From: JAOAGA01 sp964540515 | Lineage (GTDB): Bacteria > CALINM01 | Length of the DNA: 64,000 nucleotides | Direction of reading: 5' to 3' | Assembly (NCBI GenBank): GCA_964540515.1 | Contig: CAZIMS010000002.1 | Coordinates: 1 to 64,000, forward strand | Part shown: positions 50,221 to 57,571 of the stretch, piece after piece | Numbering within the stretch: the first letter of the stretch is position 1 | How the letters are laid out: each line of letters opens with the position of its first letter | The notes under the pieces: model-generated | The model's input: only the letters and a program-made list of their open reading frames with translations | Told to the model about the DNA's origin: nothing | Database searches by the model: none | Position numbers and translations under genes: made by a program

Positions 50221-51033
50221 ATGCTTTATAAAGGAAGTAGCGATTATGTGGCAGGTAAAGATCTTATTGAAGCTGTTAATGTGGCAATAACATTACAGAA
50301 GCCTTTGATAATAAAAGGAGAACCAGGAACAGGCAAGACTATGCTTGCCTCAAGCATAGCAGATGCTTTAAAGATGAGGCTAATAGTCTGGAATATTAAA
50401 TCAACAACTAAGGCAAAGGATGGTTTATATTTTTATGATACTGTTCAAAGACTTAATGACGCAAGGTTTCACGATAGAGATATATCTGATATTAAACAGT
50501 ACATAAAATTAGGAAAACTTGCTGAAGCTTTTATAGCAGAGGAGAGGACTGTACTTTTAATTGATGAGATTGATAAGGCAGATATAGAGTTTCCAAATGA
50601 TTTGTTAAACGAGCTTGATGAGATGAGTTTTTATATTCCCGAGACTAAAGAGATTGTTGTTGCTAAACAGAGGCCTGTTGTGATTATAACAAGCAATAGC
50701 GAAAAGGATCTACCAGACCCTTTTTTAAGAAGATGCATATTTCACTACATTGAGTTTCCTGATTACGATCTTATGAAAGATATAGTTAGGGTACATTTTC
50801 CTGATATTCATAAGGAGCTTCTTGATAGGTCTCTGAAAGTCTTTTATGAAATTAGAAAAATTAGTGAGCTTAGAAAGAAACCATCAACCAGTGAACTGAT
50901 TGATTGGATAAGGGTTCTTATGGTTTCTGCTGTCGATATAGACAATGTATCTTTAAAAAATATTCCCTACATTGGGACGCTTATCAAAAAAGAACAAGAC
51001 TTAGAGTATATTCGAAGGACCTATATAAGATAA
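50221..51033 (+). CDS. MoxR-type AAA+ ATPase
   Basis: A 270-residue ATPase with Walker A GEPGTGKTM near residues 39-47, Walker B VLLIDEIDKAD, sensor 1 (ITSNSEKDLPDPFLRRC) and the RYI-like second region of MoxR/NorQ/CbbQ ATPases. Such proteins act as chaperone-activases together with a VWA-domain partner. The partner gene follows after two bases. Related pairs serve nitric oxide reductase, carbon monoxide dehydrogenase, RuBisCO or unknown targets; none of these is nearby. It starts one base after the hemW stop, suggesting co-expression. Confidence 0.87.
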   Translation: MLYKGSSDYVAGKDLIEAVNVAITLQKPLIIKGEPGTGKTMLASSIADALKMRLIVWNIKSTTKAKDGLYFYDTVQRLNDARFHDRDISDIKQYIKLGKLAEAFIAEERTVLLIDEIDKADIEFPNDLLNELDEMSFYIPETKEIVVAKQRPVVIITSNSEKDLPDPFLRRCIFHYIEFPDYDLMKDIVRVHFPDIHKELLDRSLKVFYEIRKISELRKKPSTSELIDWIRVLMVSAVDIDNVSLKNIPYIGTLIKKEQDLEYIRRTYIR

Positions 51034-51035
51034 TT

Positions 51036-52193
51036 ATGTCCTTGCTCACCTTTTTTTATATCTTAAGGGCTGAGGGTATTAAGGTAACCTTTAAGGAGTG
51101 GAAAGACCTTTATGCTCTTATGAAAGCTGGGTTTATAAAAGACATCTCCGATCTATACTTTTATGGAAGGTATGTGCTTGTTAAAACAGAGAAGCTCTAT
51201 GACGCCTACGATAGGGCTTATGTGCAGTTTATAAATGAAGGTGGTGATGTAAAAGAAAGGGTTGAGGAACTTCTTAAGTTTTTAGATGAAGAGTTTGGAG
51301 GAAAGGTTATAAGGGACTTTGATGAGATATCCTTAGAAGAGATTATAAAAAGATTTAATGAGAGATTTAAAAATCAGAGAGAAAAACATATGGGAGGAGG
51401 TAAGCACATAGGTCAGAGAGGCTATTCTCCCTTTGGCAGCTATGGCACGGCAAGAGATGGTATAAGAATGGGAGGGGAAGGTGTTAATAATAGGGCCTTT
51501 TTCGTAGCATCGGAAAGACATTTCAAGAATCTTAGGGAAGACGTTCTTTTAGATACCAGAAATATAAAAGTGGCATTAAAAAAACTTAGAAGTTTTAGAG
51601 AAGATGGTCTTGAGGAAGAGGTTGATTTAGATGAAACTATAGATAAAACGGCAAAAAATTTTGGTGATATTGATATAGCCTTTAAAAAAGAGAGAAAAAA
51701 TAATATCAAGCTGCTTTTGTTAATAGATAATGGTGGTTCTATGGAACCTTATAGAGATAAAGTGGAAAAACTCTTTACTTCCGCAAAGGGTTTGAGATTT
51801 TTCAAAGACTTTAAGTACTTCTATTTTCACAACTGTATATACGACTTTATTTACGAGGACATGGAGAATTGGAAAAGATACCCCACAGAAAAACTATTAA
51901 AAGAGTTCAACCCTACATGGAAGGTGATACTAATTGGAGACGCCCTAATGTCGCCCTATGAGCTTTTTAATTCATATCAGTTTATTTACCACCTTGAGAG
52001 AAAGGGCAAGTCAGGGTATGATTGGTTTAATATTATAAGGAGGCATTTTAGACACTCTGTTTGGCTAAATCCTGTGCAAGGTATAAAATGGCAACATCAA
52101 ACGCTAAGAAAAATAGCATCAATATTCCCTATGTTTCCTCTAACCATTGATGGGATCGAGGGGGCAGTTAAGGAACTGTTGAAAAATCAGTGA
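51036..52193 (+). CDS. VWA-domain CoxE-like protein, partner of the MoxR ATPase
   Basis: From ATG 51036 the protein has 385 residues: an N-terminal helical half (KVTFKEWKDLYALMKAGF), a glycine-rich loop (EKHMGGGKHIGQRGYSPFGS) and a C-terminal von Willebrand factor A domain beginning LLLLIDNGGSMEPYRDKVEKLF with a MIDAS-like DxGGS. A downstream Asp in VILIGDALMSPYEL completes the likely metal site. The CoxE/VWA partner works with MoxR ATPases as a maturation factor; the target is unknown. A longer upstream frame reading into the MoxR gene is not meaningful. Confidence 0.86.
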   Translation: MSLLTFFYILRAEGIKVTFKEWKDLYALMKAGFIKDISDLYFYGRYVLVKTEKLYDAYDRAYVQFINEGGDVKERVEELLKFLDEEFGGKVIRDFDEISLEEIIKRFNERFKNQREKHMGGGKHIGQRGYSPFGSYGTARDGIRMGGEGVNNRAFFVASERHFKNLREDVLLDTRNIKVALKKLRSFREDGLEEEVDLDETIDKTAKNFGDIDIAFKKERKNNIKLLLLIDNGGSMEPYRDKVEKLFTSAKGLRFFKDFKYFYFHNCIYDFIYEDMENWKRYPTEKLLKEFNPTWKVILIGDALMSPYELFNSYQFIYHLERKGKSGYDWFNIIRRHFRHSVWLNPVQGIKWQHQTLRKIASIFPMFPLTIDGIEGAVKELLKNQ

Positions 52194-52230
52194 CATTTCA
52201 GGTATCATTACTAAGGCAAGCTTTTTTATT

Positions 52231-53166
52231 ATGATGAAAAAACTTTTTTTTATTATATTTTTTGTTTTATTTTTTAAATACCCCCTTTATGGGCACACAA
52301 AAGTCTATTCTGTTAGCTTTCCTCAAGAGGGGAATGTAGATGCAAGTCTATTAATAAGAAATTATAAAATTCTTACACGTTACTATGCCGTTTTGGAGTT
52401 AAAGAAGGAGATAAAAGATTTTGCTTATCTTGCTATTGACGATATAAACTACGAAGGTTTTGATGGAAAACATAACTTTTCAGTTGTTATAAATACAGAA
52501 ATTTTTAAAGAAAATGGTGCTTTCTTAGATGATGAGCTTATAGAGATATTAGAGATTCTTTTACAGGATTGGGATAGCTTAAGTAAGCTTGATGTGAAGA
52601 GTATCACAGGGAGCCTTATTAAGAAATATGAGAGTGAGCTTGTTATAATTGATATTATTAGAAGTTATGACTTACATACAAAGGTTGGTAAAGCTTTTAT
52701 TAAGTCTAAACTAAGAGAGATTGAAAAAAAGGTTATAGTAAACCTCGATGAAAAGGATATAAAAACAATTTTATTACTTTCCTATTTATATCTTAAGGCA
52801 GGTTATGGGATAAAATCTGAAGAGTTATTGGCATCTGCTTTAAATAACTATCCTGATAGTTTTATATTAAATAATCGGTATGCTGTAATTTTAAAGGAGA
52901 TGGGTAAGTTTGACGAAGCAATTAGGGAGTTTGAAAGTCACATTGAGAGATTTGGTAATCCTTTAAGCCTTTTTTATTTAGGTATGACTTTTAAAAACAA
53001 AGAAGATTGTATAGAAACTGTTAAAAAACTAAACAATTTCATAAAGCTGGCTAAAGATAACTATAGTAATGAAAAGGTCATCGCAAGAAATGCAATTAAT
53101 GAATGTCAAGAAGGCTTAAAAAGTAAAAAAAAGAGTTTACCTAAAAATAAAAGGAGGAAGAAGTGA
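52231..53166 (+). CDS. Exported TPR-repeat protein
   Basis: A 311-residue protein with signal peptide KKLFFIIFFVLFFKYPLYG and a C-terminal tetratricopeptide region (SEELLASALNNYPDSFILNNRYAVILKEMGKFDEAIREFESHI, and a third imperfect repeat). The central part is helical and of unknown family. The C-terminus ends in a lysine-rich tail. It overlaps the cyclophilin gene by 4 bp (GTGA), so both should be co-translated. Two in-frame ATGs (52231, 52234) are equally acceptable. The probable role is a periplasmic scaffold. Confidence 0.75.
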   Translation: MMKKLFFIIFFVLFFKYPLYGHTKVYSVSFPQEGNVDASLLIRNYKILTRYYAVLELKKEIKDFAYLAIDDINYEGFDGKHNFSVVINTEIFKENGAFLDDELIEILEILLQDWDSLSKLDVKSITGSLIKKYESELVIIDIIRSYDLHTKVGKAFIKSKLREIEKKVIVNLDEKDIKTILLLSYLYLKAGYGIKSEELLASALNNYPDSFILNNRYAVILKEMGKFDEAIREFESHIERFGNPLSLFYLGMTFKNKEDCIETVKKLNNFIKLAKDNYSNEKVIARNAINECQEGLKSKKKSLPKNKRRKK

Positions 53167-53732
53167 GAAAGTTCTTTTTATCTCTTTTAATGGTGATTTG
53201 CCTTTCTAATCTTTCTTATGGAGAGACTAAAGAGACATTGGTTCTTATAGAAACTACTATGGGTAATATAAAAGTTAAGCTTTATCCTGATAAGGCACCT
53301 ATAACAGTAAAAAATTTCTTAGATTATGTAAATAGTGGCTTTTACGAAGGCACAATTTTTCATAGGGTTATATCAAACTTTATGATACAAGGTGGTGGTT
53401 TTACCCAAGATTTTAAGATGAAAAAGACTAACCCTCCTATTAAAAATGAAGCAGCCAATGGATTGAAAAATAAAAGAGGGACAATTGCTATGGCAAGGAC
53501 TGTGTATATAGATTCTGCAACCTCTCAATTTTTTATAAACGTGGCAGACAATGATTTTCTTGATCATAGGAATAACTCAATGGAAGGATTTGGCTACGCT
53601 GTATTTGGTAAGGTTGTAGAGGGGATGGAAGTGGCAGATAGAATATCTAAAGTTCCAACAGGAAACTATAAGGGTTTTCAAGATGTGCCATCAACACCAG
53701 TTGTTATAAAGTCTGTAAAAATATTGAAATAA
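53163..53732 (+). CDS. Periplasmic cyclophilin-type peptidyl-prolyl isomerase
   Basis: A 189-residue exported protein: signal peptide KFFLSLLMVICLSNLSYGE, then a cyclophilin-like domain with APITVKNFLDYV, FHRVISNFMIQGGGF (catalytic Arg and Phe positions), RGTIAMARTVYIDSATSQFFINVADNDFLDHR and GYAVFGKVVEGMEVADRI. The active-site pattern is that of bacterial PpiA. It starts with GTG 53163 behind AGGAGG and overlaps the TPR gene. This is a different fold from the SurA/PpiC proteins elsewhere in the window. Confidence 0.93.
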   Translation: MRKFFLSLLMVICLSNLSYGETKETLVLIETTMGNIKVKLYPDKAPITVKNFLDYVNSGFYEGTIFHRVISNFMIQGGGFTQDFKMKKTNPPIKNEAANGLKNKRGTIAMARTVYIDSATSQFFINVADNDFLDHRNNSMEGFGYAVFGKVVEGMEVADRISKVPTGNYKGFQDVPSTPVVIKSVKILK

Positions 53733-53758
53733 TAAAACAATTTTTAAGGTTCTTTGTT

Positions 53759-54889
53759 ATGTCAAAAATAGAGGTAGGTCCAATTAGACCTCCTAGCGAG
53801 GCTCGTAGCCTATTAATTAGGCTTTCAAGAAACTGTCCATGGAATAGATGTCTTTTTTGTCCTGTTTATAAAGGAGAGAAATTTTCCTTAAGAAAAAAGG
53901 AAGAAATAATCAGAGAGATTGATTACCTTGATAGGATCCACAAAGATATTAAAAGGCTTGGTCTTTCTAAAAGTCTTTACGAGATTTCTCAAGAGATAGA
54001 CAAACATTTTGATATATCTGAGTTAGATGATGTAAGAAGAGTCCTACACTGGTTGTACCATGGGGAGTATACGGTTTTTCTGCAAGATGCAGACCCTTTG
54101 TTCAGAAAGAAAGAAGAGCTTGTAGAGATAATAGGATATCTAAAAAAGTCTTTTCCTGAGATAAAGAGAATAACCACCTATGGGAGAGCATCTACGATAG
54201 CCCATTATAGCATAGATGAGTTGAAAGAGTTAAAAAAAGCAGGACTTACAAGAATTCACACAGGTCTTGAGTCGGGCTCTCAAGAGGTACTTGACTTAGT
54301 TTCTAAAGGTATTAGAAGAGAAGATATAATTAGGGCAGGTGAGAAATTAAAATTAGTTGGGATTGAGTACTCCCTCTACTTTATGCCCGGTCTCGGTGGA
54401 AAAGAGCTTAGCAATAAACATGTTCAAGGCACTATTGAGGTTATTAATGAGACGATGCCAGATTTTTTAAGGCTAAGAACATTGGGTCTTGCTAAAGGCA
54501 TGCCCCTTTATGATCTTGTAGAAATGGGGAAGTTTAAGGTTCAATCTGAAGAGGAGCTTGTGATAGAGATAAAAAATCTCATAGAAGGCATAAAGGTTAA
54601 TACTTACCTTGCTTCAGATCATAGTTTAAATCTGTTAATGGAGATAAACGGCATGCTTCCTCAAGAAAAGGTGAAGATGTTAGTTAAGATTGAAAAATTT
54701 TTAAGCCTACCTGAAGAGAAGAGACTAAAATTTATTTTGGCAAGAAGAAACTATCAAGTCTTTGAGTTGAGTGAGTATTTAAGTTATGAAGATTATAAAA
54801 TAGATGCCTCTCTTTATAAAAGAGTATCATCTCTTTCTGAAATAGAGAAAAATCTCTTTTTTTTAAACCTTAGATCTCACAATTTATAG
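53759..54889 (+). CDS. Radical SAM protein with CX4CX2C cluster motif
   Basis: A 376-residue protein with an atypical radical SAM motif CPWNRCLFC (CX4CX2C instead of CX3CX2C) near residues 27-35 in RLSRNCPWNRCLFCPVYKG. This variant occurs in a set of uncharacterised radical SAM proteins of anaerobes. Further family elements are ITTYGRASTI, GLTRIHTGLESGSQEVLDLVSKGI and YSLYFMPGLGG. About 55 residues are inserted between the cluster and the first glycine-rich strand (ISELDDVRRVLHWLYHGEYTVFLQDADPL). No substrate can be proposed. It stands alone before recA. Confidence 0.82.
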   Translation: MSKIEVGPIRPPSEARSLLIRLSRNCPWNRCLFCPVYKGEKFSLRKKEEIIREIDYLDRIHKDIKRLGLSKSLYEISQEIDKHFDISELDDVRRVLHWLYHGEYTVFLQDADPLFRKKEELVEIIGYLKKSFPEIKRITTYGRASTIAHYSIDELKELKKAGLTRIHTGLESGSQEVLDLVSKGIRREDIIRAGEKLKLVGIEYSLYFMPGLGGKELSNKHVQGTIEVINETMPDFLRLRTLGLAKGMPLYDLVEMGKFKVQSEEELVIEIKNLIEGIKVNTYLASDHSLNLLMEINGMLPQEKVKMLVKIEKFLSLPEEKRLKFILARRNYQVFELSEYLSYEDYKIDASLYKRVSSLSEIEKNLFFLNLRSHNL

Positions 54890-54984
54890 AATTTGTAGGT
54901 TTTTAATGCTAATTTAGTCAATCAATTACCTATAGACATAGCTTACTAAAAAAGTTAAAATTTTACTAAAAACAGGGAGGTATT

Positions 54985-55989
54985 ATGGGAGATCCTCAAA
55001 AGAATAAAGCTTTGGAAATCGCTATTTCTCAGATAGAGAAGCAGTTTGGAAAAGGTTCTATAATGAAGTTAGGGAGTGAATCTCTTGATAAAGATATAGA
55101 CTCAATCTCTACAGGTTCACTTTCCCTTGATATTGCCTTAGGTGTAGGAGGAGTACCCCGAGGAAGAGTAATAGAAATTTTTGGTCCTGAATCTTCTGGT
55201 AAGACCACTATTTGTCTTCATATAATAGCTGAAGCACAAAAAAATGGTGGCGCCGCAGCATTTATTGATGCCGAACATGCCCTTGATATTAATTATGGTA
55301 AACTTTTAGGCGTAAAGACGGATGATCTGCTTATCTCCCAGCCAGATACAGGAGAACAGGCTCTCGAAATTGCAGAAGTTTTGATAAGAAGCGGTGCTAT
55401 TGATGTACTTGTTATAGATTCTGTTGCTGCCCTCGTCCCAAAGGCTGAGATAGAGGGAGAGATGGGTGATGCTCATATGGGGCTTCAGGCAAGGCTAATG
55501 TCTCAGGCTCTTAGAAAGCTTACAGCAGCAATATCTAAATCAAAAACAACTGTTATATTTACAAATCAAATAAGATCAAAGATTGGAGTATTCTTTGGTA
55601 ATCCAGAGACCACTACTGGAGGATATGCCCTTAAATTTTATGCCTCTATTAGAATGGATATTAGGCCTGTGGGACCTATAAAGGAGGGGAATGATAAGAT
55701 TGGGACAAGGACAAGGGTAAAGGTTGTAAAAAATAAGGTTGCTCCACCCTTCAAAGAGGCTGAGTTTGATATACTTTATGGGGTGGGTATCTCAAAGGAA
55801 GGAGATGTGCTTGATTTAGCAGTGCAAGAAAATCTTATAGAAAAGAGTGGAGCTTGGTACTCTATTAAGGGTGAAAGGATTGGTCAGGGGAGAGAAAATG
55901 CCAAGCAATATTTAAAGGAACATCCAGCTGTAATGAAAGAGGTAGAAAACGAGATTAGAAAAAAATTTAATCTTCCGGTGATCTCCTAA
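54985..55989 (+). CDS. recA: Recombinase RecA
   Basis: A 334-residue recombinase with Walker A GPESSGKTT, Walker B VLVIDSVAAL, loop L1 (EIEGEMGDAHMGLQARLMSQALRKL) and L2 region (TNQIRSKIGVFFGNPETTTGG), all strictly RecA-type. The C-terminal acidic tail is short, ending LPVIS. It is preceded by GGGAGGT at good distance. No LexA box of the known classes is visible in the 95-bp upstream region. The stop overlaps pilT by one base, an unusual pairing, since recX lies one gene further. Confidence 0.98.
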   Translation: MGDPQKNKALEIAISQIEKQFGKGSIMKLGSESLDKDIDSISTGSLSLDIALGVGGVPRGRVIEIFGPESSGKTTICLHIIAEAQKNGGAAAFIDAEHALDINYGKLLGVKTDDLLISQPDTGEQALEIAEVLIRSGAIDVLVIDSVAALVPKAEIEGEMGDAHMGLQARLMSQALRKLTAAISKSKTTVIFTNQIRSKIGVFFGNPETTTGGYALKFYASIRMDIRPVGPIKEGNDKIGTRTRVKVVKNKVAPPFKEAEFDILYGVGISKEGDVLDLAVQENLIEKSGAWYSIKGERIGQGRENAKQYLKEHPAVMKEVENEIRKKFNLPVIS

Positions 55990-57140
55990 TGCCAGACGAG
56001 AGACTTGATCAGATCCTTAAATACGCCATTAAGTTTGAAGCCTCTGATATTCATATAAAGCCAGGTAGTCCTCCCATTTTCAGAAAAAATGAAAACCTAA
56101 TAAGACCTACTAACGCACCAACACTAAAGGCAGATGATATTACAGAGATGCTTTTTAGCATAATGACGGAAAGACAGAAAGAAGAGTTTGATAAAAAATT
56201 TGAGATAGATTTAGCCTACGGCATCCCAGGTGTTGGAAGATTTAGGATAAATATATTTAAACAGAGAGGTAGTTTAGGCGCTGTAATTAGAACAATACCC
56301 ATAAAGATTAAATCTATTAAAGAGCTTGAATTACCTGCAATCATAGAAAAGATAGCACAGGAAAAAAGAGGTCTTATTCTTGTTACAGGAACTACAGGTA
56401 GCGGCAAGTCAACTACACTTGCTTCTATTATAGACTACATAAACATTAACTCTAATGTGAATATTATAACAATAGAGGACCCTATTGAGTTTCTTTTTAG
56501 AGATGTCAACAGCATAATTGTACAAAGAGAGGTGGGCTTTGATACACTGACTTTTGCCAATGCCCTTAGATCTGCCCTGAGGCAGGACCCTGATGTTATT
56601 CTTGTTGGAGAGATGAGAGATATTGAGACGATTGAGATAGCCTTGACAGCAGCTGAGACAGGGCATTTAGTTCTATCAACCCTTCATACTATTGATGCCA
56701 CAGAGACAATAAATAGAATTGTTGGTATATTTCCACCCCACCAGCAACAACAGATAAGATATCAGTTAGGAGCTGTTATTAAAGCAGTTATATCCCAAAG
56801 GCTTGTCCCAAGGGCAGATGGTCAAGGTAGGGTACCAGCCGTTGAGGTAATGTTAGGGACAGCGAGGATTAAGGAGTATATTGAAGATCCTGCAAAGACC
56901 AAGATGATTAGAGATGCTATACAAGAGGGTAAGATTCATTATGGGATGCAGACCTTTGATCAAAGTTTAATTGATTTAGTTAATAGAGGACTAGTTAAAT
57001 ATGAGGATGCTTTGAAAAATGCATCTAATCCTTCAGACTTTGCTCTTAAGTTTAGTGGTGTTGACTCTTCTCAGGAGTCAGCACAGCAGGTGCATAAAGA
57101 CGATGGAGGTGATAAGACATCAAAGATAGAGAGATTCTGA
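55989..57140 (+). CDS. pilT: Type IV pilus retraction ATPase PilT
   Basis: A 383-residue hexameric ATPase with the PAS-like N-terminal domain (ASDIHIKPGSPPIFRKN), Walker A GTTGSGKST, Asp box (ITIEDPIEFLFRD), Walker B VILVGEMRDIETIEIALTAAETGHLVLSTLHT with the AIRNLIRE-like end GMQTFDQSLIDLVNRGLV, and His-box residues. It powers pilus retraction in twitching, competence or electron-transfer-related pili. Its position between recA and recX is notable. No other pilus gene is in the window. Confidence 0.95.
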   Translation: MPDERLDQILKYAIKFEASDIHIKPGSPPIFRKNENLIRPTNAPTLKADDITEMLFSIMTERQKEEFDKKFEIDLAYGIPGVGRFRINIFKQRGSLGAVIRTIPIKIKSIKELELPAIIEKIAQEKRGLILVTGTTGSGKSTTLASIIDYININSNVNIITIEDPIEFLFRDVNSIIVQREVGFDTLTFANALRSALRQDPDVILVGEMRDIETIEIALTAAETGHLVLSTLHTIDATETINRIVGIFPPHQQQQIRYQLGAVIKAVISQRLVPRADGQGRVPAVEVMLGTARIKEYIEDPAKTKMIRDAIQEGKIHYGMQTFDQSLIDLVNRGLVKYEDALKNASNPSDFALKFSGVDSSQESAQQVHKDDGGDKTSKIERF

Positions 57141-57154
57141 TTAGAAGCTATGCA

Positions 57155-57571
57155 TTGAAGGTAACCTCAAGATTTATTTACTCAGAAAAGAAATTAGTAG
57201 AGAAGCTTATTGATAAGTTTGGTGAGATTGAGAATATAAAAGAAATTATCAACTGGTTAAAAAATCTTGGTGCCATTAATGATGAAAAAAATACTGATTA
57301 CCTTTTAAGAAAACTTAAAGAAAGGGGTTATGGCGCTAAATATATAAAGACGCATCTTAAAAAAAGAGGTTTTAATGTAGATATAGATATTGTTGATAGC
57401 GAAGAAGACATAAAAAAGTGGTTTCTCAAAAAAATTAAAGAGGTGAAGAGACCCTATAGTAGGAAAGACATAGCAAGAGTTTATAGATATTTATTGAGCA
57501 AGGGTTTTTCTTCAGAGGAAGTTGTTAGTTATCTTAAAAAGGAAGGTTTTTATGAAGGGGAAAGATATTAG
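57155..57571 (+). CDS. recX: RecX regulatory protein, start codon uncertain
   Basis: A small basic helical protein of three-helix RecX repeats: SEKKLVEKLIDKFGEIENIKEIINWLKNLGAINDEKN, LRKLKERGYGAKYIKTHLKKRGF and VYRYLLSKGFSSEEVVSYLKKEGF. RecX modulates RecA filaments. The listed start is a TTG at 57155. Upstream codons in frame (57140-57154, IRSYA) continue the family-typical helix ahead of LKVTSRF, with no ATG or GTG before a stop, so translation may begin at ATT 57140 (overlapping the pilT stop) or CTG 57137. A purine-rich AGATAGAGAG lies in place. It overlaps alaS by 20 bp. Confidence 0.82.
   Translation: MKVTSRFIYSEKKLVEKLIDKFGEIENIKEIINWLKNLGAINDEKNTDYLLRKLKERGYGAKYIKTHLKKRGFNVDIDIVDSEEDIKKWFLKKIKEVKRPYSRKDIARVYRYLLSKGFSSEEVVSYLKKEGFYEGERY

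Noticed and set aside
50904..51035. Long N-terminal extension of the VWA gene overlapping the MoxR gene
   Set aside because: The extension is an out-of-frame reading of MoxR with a basic, low-complexity translation. ATG 51036 is adjacent to the MoxR stop.
54890..54984. LexA box in the recA leader
   Set aside because: No known LexA consensus (proteobacterial CTG-N10-CAG or Firmicute GAAC-N4-GTTC) is present. The region is only AT-rich, and other LexA classes cannot be excluded.
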